In this document: positions 57,736 to 64,000 of the stretch, one piece after another
Layout: the number at the start of each line of letters is the position of its first letter
Numbering within the stretch: position 1 is the first letter of the stretch
Assembly (NCBI GenBank): GCA_002355455.1
Contig: AP017375.1
Span: forward strand, 2,108,001-2,172,000
Direction: 5' to 3'
Origin: Stanieria sp. NIES-3757
Lineage (GTDB): Bacteria; Cyanobacteriota; Cyanobacteriia; Cyanobacteriales; Xenococcaceae
Length of the DNA: 64,000 bases
Notes under the pieces: model-generated
The model's input: only the letters and a program-made list of their open reading frames with translations
Database searches by the model: none
Told to the model about the DNA's origin: nothing
Position numbers and translations under genes: made by a program

Positions 57736-58368
57736 TTAAAGAATTCCTTGACCATTTTGATTAAATTCTGCCACGGTTTGATTAGATAATTCGTGATTAG
57801 TCATTGCTTGGAGAATTGCTAAAGGGATAGTAAGATGATGCGCACCTGCTTGTAGTGTTGCTGCTGCTTCTTCGGGAGATTTGAGACTAGCAGCCAAAAT
57901 TTCTGTTTTGCTACCTGCTAGGATAGCTGCCATATCTCGCACTAAAGCTAAACCATCTCCTAAAAGTCGAGTAGCACGGTTAACATAAGCGATCGCATAT
58001 TTTGCTCCTGCTGCTGCTGCTACTGCTGCTTGTGCTGGACTATAGATTGCTGTGACAGAACAATTAATTTCTTTTGATAAATAAGCAGTTACTTGAAATC
58101 CTAATTCAGTTGCAGGAATTTTTAAAACAGTTTTTTTTCCAATTATTTCTCTTGCTTTTTTTCCTTCTGCTACCATACTTTTAAAATCCGTAGCACAAAG
58201 TTGATAATATAATTCCCCAGGGCTAATTTTTGCTAGTTTGGTTAAAGTTTCGCTTGGAGATAAATCACTTTTTGCTAGTAAAGTTGGATTGGTTGTAATA
58301 CCTTTAATCCATCCCATTTTTACTGCTATTTCTGCTTCTTGAATAATCGCTGAATCTAAATAAATCAT
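57736..58368 (-). CDS. Transaldolase, short TalC/FSA type
   Basis: 210 residues. The catalytic Lys lies in KTVLKIPATELG, the N-terminal KGITTNPTLLAKS is typical, and the end is GILQ-like. At this size it belongs to the compact fructose-6-phosphate aldolase/transaldolase group rather than the ~320-residue TalA/B type. It interconverts sugar phosphates of the pentose phosphate and Calvin network. It starts at ATG, complement of 58366-58368. Confidence 0.9.
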   Translation of the reverse strand: MIYLDSAIIQEAEIAVKMGWIKGITTNPTLLAKSDLSPSETLTKLAKISPGELYYQLCATDFKSMVAEGKKAREIIGKKTVLKIPATELGFQVTAYLSKEINCSVTAIYSPAQAAVAAAAGAKYAIAYVNRATRLLGDGLALVRDMAAILAGSKTEILAASLKSPEEAAATLQAGAHHLTIPLAILQAMTNHELSNQTVAEFNQNGQGIL

Positions 58369-58390
58369 TGTGGTATTTATTGGATTAAAG

Positions 58391-58588
58391 TTAACTCAAA
58401 TTATTAAATTTGTAAATGGCTAAAAAAGAAATTAACCACAAGCATAAATAAAAATAAGCAACTTTAATTTTAAAAGAATTAGGTCGCTTTTTCCAAATAA
58501 TTATATTAATAACAAAAGCAATTGGAGACAATAAGAAGATTAGCAAGTCAATAATCAATAAATAATGATTATTTAAAAATAGATTCAT
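58391..58588 (-). CDS. 65-residue membrane peptide
   Basis: Two hydrophobic segments (LLIIDLLIFLLSPIAFVI and AYFYLCLWLISFLAIY) separated by the basic loop IIWKKRPNSFKIK. It lies 22 bp upstream of transaldolase on the same strand and could be co-transcribed. No homology is recognised; codon use is AT-rich and consistent with the neighbours. Confidence 0.5.
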   Translation of the reverse strand: MNLFLNNHYLLIIDLLIFLLSPIAFVINIIIWKKRPNSFKIKVAYFYLCLWLISFLAIYKFNNLS

Positions 58589-58635
58589 TTAAATAATATT
58601 TGTATAAAAAAAATTACAATTGGCTGGTAGATAGT

Positions 58636-58657
58636 GTACGGGCAAGGCAGTGCCTTG
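58636..58657. repeat. REP-like palindrome, family A copy 2
   Basis: CAAGGCA and TGCCTTG with a one-base centre inside GTACGGGCAAGG, closely related to 40457-40477. It lies between the 65-residue ORF and the DUF456 gene. Confidence 0.6.
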
Positions 58658-58661
58658 ATCC

Positions 58662-59201
58662 CTAATTAAATCCTACGGGAGGCCAAGTACTAACCACAAA
58701 AATAATTACTGCTAAAGCTGCTAATAAAGCTTCAATTACATTACCAATAATCGAGCCAATTACAATACCTAAACTTACCTTAAAAGCTTGTTGAAATCTT
58801 GCGTTAGATTCTAAATCACTACGATAAAGAAACTCACCAATAAATGCTCCCAAAATTGCGCCAAAGAGAAGACCAATTAAGGGCCCTCCAAAAGGTAAAG
58901 CTGGTAAAAAACCTAAAAAACCTAATACCATTCCCGCGATCGCGCCATATTGACCCCATTTACTCGCACCAACTTGTTTAGCCCCTAAATAAAGAGCTAA
59001 ATATTCAATTCCTGCACTGAGAATTAAAACAATAAATATTAAAATTAGAGGCAATCCCACACCAGTAAATTTTGTGGCTACGCTCCAAATTAAAATACCA
59101 ATTAAAATTAGACTACTACCAGGAAGACCGGGAATAATTGCACCAATTACTCCCAAAATCATCAAACCAAGTACCAGCCAATAAATTAAAGTAATATCCA
59201 T
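58662..59201 (-). CDS. DUF456 family membrane protein
   Basis: 179 residues with five hydrophobic spans. Glycine-rich segments such as GVIGAIIPGLPGSSLILIGI and GPLIGLLFGAILGAFIGEFL are hallmarks of DUF456. Family function is not established. It starts at ATG, complement of 59199-59201, and lies downstream of the M48 protease gene with a family C palindrome in the 89 bp gap. Confidence 0.88.
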   Translation of the reverse strand: MDITLIYWLVLGLMILGVIGAIIPGLPGSSLILIGILIWSVATKFTGVGLPLILIFIVLILSAGIEYLALYLGAKQVGASKWGQYGAIAGMVLGFLGFLPALPFGGPLIGLLFGAILGAFIGEFLYRSDLESNARFQQAFKVSLGIVIGSIIGNVIEALLAALAVIIFVVSTWPPVGFN

Positions 59202-59257
59202 ATTAATTTACCCTTTATTTTTTCAAACAAATTAATCACTCAAAAAGATAACTGTAC

Positions 59258-59277
59258 AGACGTAACATGTTACGTCT
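59258..59277. repeat. REP-like perfect palindrome, family C copy 2
   Basis: AGACGTAACA (59258-59267) followed directly by its complement TGTTACGTCT (59268-59277). A related imperfect copy lies at 57626-57653. It sits just after the M48 gene. Confidence 0.65.
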
Positions 59278-59290
59278 CTATTGGTAACTG

Positions 59291-60139
59291 TTAAAGCCGA
59301 GAACCAACAATTTGAGCAAATTTTTGTTGACCCTCTTCTAATTCGGCAGGAATACCATTAGGAAAATTTTCTTGAATGATTGCCTCAAGTCGTTCTGTTC
59401 GATTACCTGGATTAGGATGAGTACTGAAAAATTCTGGTGGTTGTTGTCCGTTTTTAGAAGAGGCGAGAATTTGCATTAATTCTACAATGCCTTGAGGGTT
59501 ATAACCTGCTTCTGTCATAAAACGAAAACCCAAGCGATCGCTTTCTAACTCGTCTTCTCGCCCATATTTTAAATTAACCATTTGATTAACAGCTTGAGCT
59601 AAAATAGCAGTCTGTCTAGCACCTTCAGGAGTATCGCTAGCAGCAATACCAACTGCATTTACTAAAGCAGCCCCTAATTGTTGTTTAGCAAGATGTTCTG
59701 CCCCGTGTCTCGCTACTACATGAGCAATTTCGTGTCCCAACACTCCTGCTAACTGTGCCTCCGAATTTAATCGACTCAACAAAGCAACCGTAATAAATAC
59801 CTGTCCTCCAGGTAAGGCAAAAGCGTTAATCGTTTGAGTATCTCTTAACAAATGAAATTCAAAGGGATAAGGAGATTGATTGACTGATGATTGTTCGACT
59901 ATGCGATTGCCTACTTCGTCTACATAAGCTTGCAGAGTTTGATCAGGATACAAACCATTGTATTTTGCAGCCATCTCTTGACGAGACTGTAATCCAATTA
60001 CTACTTCTTGACGAGGAGAAAGTTGAAGTCTCTGTTTTTCCCCTGTAATAGGATTTTCTGTTACATTAACAAAATAATTAAACAAGGCAAAAATTGAAAA
60101 TAATAAACCAATACTGAGACGAACTAATAGACTACTCAC
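59291..60139 (-). CDS. M48-family metalloprotease
   Basis: 282 residues starting at GTG 60139. After an N-terminal membrane segment (LLVRLSIGLLFSIFALFNYF), the zinc site is GVLGHEIAHVVARHGAEH, with the third ligand in GREDELESDRLGFRF. HExxH and the downstream Glu are intact. Such proteases, related to HtpX, BepA and Oma1, degrade misfolded membrane or envelope proteins. It probably works in the periplasm as judged from the N-terminal anchor. Confidence 0.92.
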   Translation of the reverse strand: MSSLLVRLSIGLLFSIFALFNYFVNVTENPITGEKQRLQLSPRQEVVIGLQSRQEMAAKYNGLYPDQTLQAYVDEVGNRIVEQSSVNQSPYPFEFHLLRDTQTINAFALPGGQVFITVALLSRLNSEAQLAGVLGHEIAHVVARHGAEHLAKQQLGAALVNAVGIAASDTPEGARQTAILAQAVNQMVNLKYGREDELESDRLGFRFMTEAGYNPQGIVELMQILASSKNGQQPPEFFSTHPNPGNRTERLEAIIQENFPNGIPAELEEGQQKFAQIVGSRL

Positions 60140-60336
60140 TGATTACTTGCTCCAATTAGACTGTGAAAGGATAGTATCATGACAAAAAATTACCTTTTTT
60201 AGCCTTTTAAATAATTTCATTAAGTCGCCGAGAATGATGTAGTATGCTAGGGATGTAGAGATTTTTAAACTAACAGCTAAAAACTGCTAACTGTATATTA
60301 ATAAATAGGTTTAGAATTAACCCCTTTTTCTCTTGT

Positions 60337-60804
60337 ATGAATAGTATCTTTGTCTTTCGTTGGTATTCTTTACTTTTAGGCGCTGCTTTGCTTGTAATGA
60401 AGCTCACAGCTTTACCAGTGAATGCACAAGTTAAACTTTATAATCCCATTAATCTCGCTTCACAGAAAGAAATTGCCGATACTTTAACGGAACAAGATAT
60501 TCCTACTGGAGAAGGAGGTTTTGCTAGAGATTATACTGTTAATCTTAAAGCAGGAGATCAAGTGGCGATTGACTTAATTTCTGAAGATTTTGATACGATG
60601 GTGATGTTGATCGCATCTGATGGTTCTACTGTGGCCGAAAACGATGATGGCCCTGATGGGTCGACTAATTCTTTGTTGTTTTCGCGCATTAATGAAGACG
60701 GTCAATATATCGTTCGTGTCCGTGCTTTTGGTGAAACTAGTGGTGGAAAATTTAATTTGAAACTAACTCGTTTAAGAGCAGAAAAAACGGAACAAGCTCA
60801 ATAA
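60337..60804 (+). CDS. Secreted PPC-domain protein
   Basis: 155 residues: a signal peptide (LLLGAALLVMKLTALPVNA) and one bacterial pre-peptidase C-terminal (PPC)-type beta-sandwich (YTVNLKAGDQVAIDLISEDF, MVMLIASDGSTVAENDDGPD, GQYIVRVRAFGE). PPC domains usually accompany secreted peptidases, but here the domain stands alone, so it may be a binding or structural module. It is divergent from the M48 gene. Confidence 0.88.
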   Translation: MNSIFVFRWYSLLLGAALLVMKLTALPVNAQVKLYNPINLASQKEIADTLTEQDIPTGEGGFARDYTVNLKAGDQVAIDLISEDFDTMVMLIASDGSTVAENDDGPDGSTNSLLFSRINEDGQYIVRVRAFGETSGGKFNLKLTRLRAEKTEQAQ

Positions 60805-60978
60805 TTTTAGTTCTAATAATTTGAGATATTTTGTAGAGTAATCTCGAACAGAAAGTTTTGTGGTCGCAACAGCGAATTTTTTAATTAAAATTAGCAATAA
60901 ATATCTTTTGCGTCGACCTCAATATTCAGTGGGCGATCAATAAATTTGCCCACCTGTTTAATTTTGTTTAAATGGAAA

Positions 60979-61200
60979 TTACTCTGGATTAGACTTTAAG
61001 CGATAATCACGATCTATCCAACAAAGAGGAAGATTTTCACCAGAGGGAAAGACTAAATCTTCTTTAGCAAAAGATTCTTCTGGTTGTTCGTTTTGACCAT
61101 CTTGTAATTTTCCTTTAACGCTCTCATGAGTTGGACTAAATAAATCATCTAGTTCTAAAACTTTGAGCAGACTACCAGATTGTTTCTCTTTTAAAAACAT
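60979..61200 (-). CDS. Small conserved-looking protein, 73 residues
   Basis: A soluble acidic peptide with LLKVLELDDLF near its start and a conserved-looking LVFPSGENLPLCWIDRDYRL near its end. It starts at ATG, complement of 61198-61200, with AAGGA two bases upstream. It resembles short cyanobacterial hypotheticals with the same LCW/Asp-Tyr end, but I cannot name the family. It lies downstream of the ketosynthase fragment. Confidence 0.6.
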   Translation of the reverse strand: MFLKEKQSGSLLKVLELDDLFSPTHESVKGKLQDGQNEQPEESFAKEDLVFPSGENLPLCWIDRDYRLKSNPE

Positions 61201-61401
61201 GAATAAATCCTTAATGAGGTTAATACTGTTAATTAGCTGACTCGGTGACTATGGCGAGGTTTGGCTTAACTAACTTCCTCATAGTATTGTCAGGTTGAGC
61301 TAATTTTCATCCCACGAAAGATTTATAATTGTCTAGCGTTAAGTAGCTCCACTTAATTAAACATCAAACGTATAAGAATGTTCTAACTATAATGCGTAAT
61401 G

Positions 61402-61539
61402 CTATACATCCCATCGCGACTTAGGTACTTCTGTAATTGCATCTCTACCCTCCCGCAACAAATGCCAAAAAGCTTGCGGATTCTTTGCGTCAGGAAAACG
61501 ACAGCCAATACCAACGATCGCGATCGCATCTTGTGTCAT
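61402..61539 (-). pseudogene. Orphan N-terminal fragment of a polyketide ketosynthase
   Basis: A 45-codon ORF (ATG 61539, TAG 61402-61404) reading MTQDAIAIVGIGCRFPDAKN and ending DAITEVPKSRWDV. This is the diagnostic N-terminus of a type I PKS/fatty-acid ketosynthase, which should run ~420 residues further to the active-site Cys; here it stops at once. The 200 bp beyond contain no more ketosynthase. It is therefore the remnant of a lost megasynthase, or possibly a short conserved ORF. Confidence 0.75.
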
Positions 61540-61638
61540 AATAGGTAACAATCTGACTTGTACTTGCTTTTGCTCAGAATAAATATACTAGCTACAACTT
61601 TTAATCGAGGTACAAGCGATTGTCAACAGATTTAACTT

Positions 61639-62418
61639 TTATAAAAGAAGCCTCAGCATTAAAGAACCAAGTCCACCAATAAATTTACCAAAATTAGAAG
61701 TTCCTTGATTTTTTTTGGCGTTTTCTGCTTCTAATGTTTGAATTAACTCCATTTTATGGAGAAAATCTTGACTTGTCTGATAGCCAAGTTTATTATCTTG
61801 TTTTTGAAATAAATTAGCAGCTATTTCAGTCTTTTCTTTGGCTTTAACTTGATTATCAAAACCATACTCAATCAATCCTATCCCCAAATAAGCGGGCGCG
61901 AATTCGGGATTGATATTGATTGCCCGATTATAGTGTTCTACCGCAGCACGATAATTTCCTCTTTCTGTCTCTCTTACCGCCCAACGATAAAATAGTTCTG
62001 GTGTTCCTGCGGTTTCCGAAATTCCTTTTGCCCCTTCGATATGGGCAGTAGTCAAATCGACATCAGTAAGATTAGTATTGGTTAAATAAGTATTCCTTAA
62101 ATCTGTTCCTGCTAAATTAGCCCCTGTCAAATTAGCCCCTGTCAAATTAGCACCATATAAAGAAGCTCCTGTTAAATTAGCACCGCTTAAATCAATTCCA
62201 GCAAGATTAGCCTGACTGAGATTAGCGTTGACTAAATTAGCACCGCTTAAATTTCCTCCTGATAAATCAGCCATGACTAAACCAGAATTGGTTAAATCAC
62301 ATTGAGAACAATTTTTAGTAGCTAATAATTGATTAAGCTCGGATAAATTTTCTGCTTGAGTGGAAATACTGAAAGAAATAATGCTGAGAGTAGTCGCGGT
62401 GAATAGAAGATTTTTCAT
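61639..62418 (-). CDS. Pentapeptide-repeat plus TPR protein
   Basis: 259 residues with a signal peptide (NLLFTATTLSIISFSISTQA). About 15 A(D/N)LXX pentapeptides at about 45-130 (SGANLVNANLSQANLAGIDL) form a right-handed beta-helix. One or two TPR units follow (RAAVEHYNRAININPEFAPA). The DNA shows repeated 15-base units near 62110-62145. It is probably periplasmic and may be a protein-interaction scaffold; no enzymatic role is visible. Confidence 0.88.
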   Translation of the reverse strand: MKNLLFTATTLSIISFSISTQAENLSELNQLLATKNCSQCDLTNSGLVMADLSGGNLSGANLVNANLSQANLAGIDLSGANLTGASLYGANLTGANLTGANLAGTDLRNTYLTNTNLTDVDLTTAHIEGAKGISETAGTPELFYRWAVRETERGNYRAAVEHYNRAININPEFAPAYLGIGLIEYGFDNQVKAKEKTEIAANLFQKQDNKLGYQTSQDFLHKMELIQTLEAENAKKNQGTSNFGKFIGGLGSLMLRLLL

Positions 62419-62771
62419 AATCTTTACTATAGCTTTGGCAAAGATTCCGCTATTTTAGCCTCTTGTTTTAAAATCGCCAGGTAAACTTGTATTTAACAAT
62501 CTCATTTAATTAATAAAATCATATTTGTACTTGGTAAACATAATTGATAAAATTAGTTTTTAATTAAAGACAATCCACAGTTTAAAAATTAATTTACCAA
62601 AGCAATTAGTTAAATTTTTTACGCCAATCCAAAATAACCAAGTAATTTCTTTTTATTCCCAATAATTCTTCTAAAAATAACAATTAAATCTATTTAATTA
62701 ATAAAAATTAACTTTTATTGACATCAATCAAATTCAGAACATACTGGTAATAAAAATCAGTAAAAAAAACC
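62419..62771. other. 353 bp AT-rich spacer, no gene seen
   Basis: Divergent spacer between the pentapeptide protein and the AIM24-family gene. No ORF, repeat or RNA structure was recognised; it presumably holds both promoters. Confidence 0.45.
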
Positions 62772-63482
62772 GTGCAGTGTGATATTAAATATAAACCAGC
62801 ATTTGCTGCTATCTTCCTTACCCTCGAACCAGGAGAAAGCATTACTGCCGAAGCAGGAGCAATGGTAAGTATGGACAGCAGAATAACCTTAAAAACAGAA
62901 TTTTCTGGTAGTTTTATTCCTGCTTTAATGAAGAAATTTTTTGGTCGAGAATCTTTATTTGTTAATGTTTTTAGTAACCAAACTAGACAACCTTTAAACT
63001 TAGTTTTAACTCAATCTGCGATAGGAGATATTGAAGTAATAGAACTAAAAGGTCAAGAAATTTGTTTTCAACCATCCGCATATATCGCCCATACTCCAGG
63101 GGTAAAAATCGGCGTTCGTTGGGCAGGTTTTGCTAGTTGGTTTGCAGGAGAAGGATTATTTAAATTGAAGTTAGCAGGAAAAGGACGTGTCTTTTTTGGC
63201 GCATACGGTGGAATTACCAAAAAAACTATTTCTGGAGATTTTATTGTCGATAATAGTCATTTAGTCGCCTACGAACCAGGAATTAAAATGAATATTCGAC
63301 TTTCTGGTGGTTTGATTGGTTCGATAACTTCGGGAGAGGGGTTAGTTAACCGCTTATCAGGCTATGGAGATATTTATCTCCAATCTCGCAGTATCAATGG
63401 ATTAGCTGGCTTTTTAACTCCCAAAATCCTGAAATTTAAGTCTAATGGACAAAGACTATCTCAAACAATCAATTTTAGTTGA
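62772..63482 (+). CDS. AIM24/TIGR00266-family protein
   Basis: 236 residues from GTG 62772. LTLEPGESITAEAGAMVSMD and the Gly-rich ISGDFIVDNSHLVAYEPG are signatures of the AIM24 (DUF124) beta-barrel family, named after a mitochondrial protein. Bacterial members form rings, often in tandem paralogues; a biochemical role is not established. The second paralogue starts 14 bp later, so they should be co-transcribed. Confidence 0.9.
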   Translation: MQCDIKYKPAFAAIFLTLEPGESITAEAGAMVSMDSRITLKTEFSGSFIPALMKKFFGRESLFVNVFSNQTRQPLNLVLTQSAIGDIEVIELKGQEICFQPSAYIAHTPGVKIGVRWAGFASWFAGEGLFKLKLAGKGRVFFGAYGGITKKTISGDFIVDNSHLVAYEPGIKMNIRLSGGLIGSITSGEGLVNRLSGYGDIYLQSRSINGLAGFLTPKILKFKSNGQRLSQTINFS

Positions 63483-63496
63483 GGGATTTCTGAACC

Positions 63497-64000
63497 ATGA
63501 AAGTTGAACTTTTACATCAACCTGATAGTGCAGTAGCCCGTGTCATTCTTAATCATGGAGAAGAATTAATTGCCCAAGCAGGGGCGATGATTGCTATGAG
63601 TGACTCCATTCAAACTAGTACCACTCTACGACAAGGAAAAGGAGGCGGTATTTTAGGTGGTTTGAAACGAATGGTTGCAGGTGAATCTTTATTTTTAAGT
63701 GTGTTTCGTTCTTTTAGAGATGATAATGAAGTGTGGTTAGCCCCAAAATTGATTGGGGATTTATTAGTTTATGAAATGACGGGACAAGATTTAGTTGTGC
63801 AAGCAACTTCTTATCTAGCTTGTAGTTCCCAAGTAAATATTGATTTAGGTTTTCAGGGATTAAAATCAGTTTTTTCTGGCGAATCAATTTTCTGGCTGAC
63901 TATTTCTGGTTATGGGATGGCGTTGCTTACTTCTTTTGGCGGTATCTATGAAATAGAAGTTGATGGAGATTATATTGTTGATACGGGACACATTGTCGCT
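63497..64000 (+). CDS. AIM24/TIGR00266-family protein, second paralogue (cut by window edge)
   Basis: ATG 63497; the first 168 codons are within the window and the C-terminus is outside. LNHGEELIAQAGAMIAMS and SGESIFWLTISGYG match the preceding paralogue, while the N-terminus MKVELLHQPDSAVARV differs. Cyanobacterial AIM24 genes often occur as two or three copies in a row, so a third may follow outside the window. Confidence 0.88.
   Translation, partial: MKVELLHQPDSAVARVILNHGEELIAQAGAMIAMSDSIQTSTTLRQGKGGGILGGLKRMVAGESLFLSVFRSFRDDNEVWLAPKLIGDLLVYEMTGQDLVVQATSYLACSSQVNIDLGFQGLKSVFSGESIFWLTISGYGMALLTSFGGIYEIEVDGDYIVDTGHIVA

Noticed and set aside
60932-60957. Hairpin GTGGGC/GCCCAC as a terminator
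   Set aside because: Short stem with no T-run in either direction; too weak to call.

Overview
This is a 64 kb stretch of an AT-rich cyanobacterial chromosome. The HIP1 octamer GCGATCGC is very frequent. Several genes are hallmarks of oxygenic phototrophs: a flv4/sll0218-like/flv2 photoprotection operon, crtE, a DUF98 chorismate lyase for plastoquinone, an SLH-OprB porin and a PatA-type chemotaxis cluster. Gene content suits a unicellular or colonial cyanobacterium (Stanieria/Pleurocapsa-like is only a guess). No rRNA or tRNA gene was recognised.

Layout. 1-5.7 kb: a minus-strand Pix/Pil/Hmp-type chemotaxis operon (PatA-REC, CheY, CheW, Cache-MCP, CheA cut by the window edge). 5.8-9.3 kb: cbiA, then a gene-free 520 bp stretch that looks like a folded RNA with a tiny ORF behind a perfect Shine-Dalgarno, then an SLH porin. 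9.4-16.3 kb: TPR protein, crtE, a PAP2-related membrane protein, a methyltransferase, tyrS, pyrF and a secreted protein. 16.4-18.6 kb: a small accessory island, an IS4-type transposase abutting the 3' end of an unusual reverse transcriptase. 18.8-32.6 kb: chaC, a 37-codon membrane peptide, an FGGY kinase, a decayed RelE-type toxin remnant, a HEAT protein, an M23 peptidase, hisB, chorismate lyase, two GT2 glycosyltransferases, a thioredoxin-like protein, a lipoprotein and a MotA/ZorA-like channel protein. 32.8-40.4 kb: the flv operon, an aldo/keto reductase, a 0.78 kb extremely AT-rich gap, a GNAT and a DUF1350 protein. 40.9-46.8 kb: a 1245-residue membrane fusion with GlmS-like parts, a PaaK-like ligase and a DUF1823-like protein. 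47-52.7 kb: a hybrid kinase overlapping a REC-GGDEF-EAL regulator, then a DMT transporter. 52.8-56 kb: an orphan ParA coupled to a divergent PEP-synthase-like enzyme. 56-64 kb: small secreted and membrane proteins, transaldolase, DUF456, an M48 protease, a PPC protein, an orphan ketosynthase N-terminal fragment, a pentapeptide/TPR protein and two tandem AIM24-family genes, the second cut by the window edge.

How it fits together. Most of the window is ordinary housekeeping and signalling. The chemotaxis operon probably feeds type IV pilus motility, and the kinase/REC-GGDEF-EAL pair probably links a periplasmic signal to cyclic-di-GMP. The flv operon protects photosystem II.

The features most worth a second look are the structured RNA at 7.25-7.45 kb, the M50-like/GATase2/SIS membrane fusion at 40.9-44.6 kb, and the IS-abutted reverse transcriptase at 17.5-18.5 kb. 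Many starts were moved from upstream TTG codons to internal ATGs; these are stated per gene. All functional assignments come from reading motifs by eye, and no database search was run.
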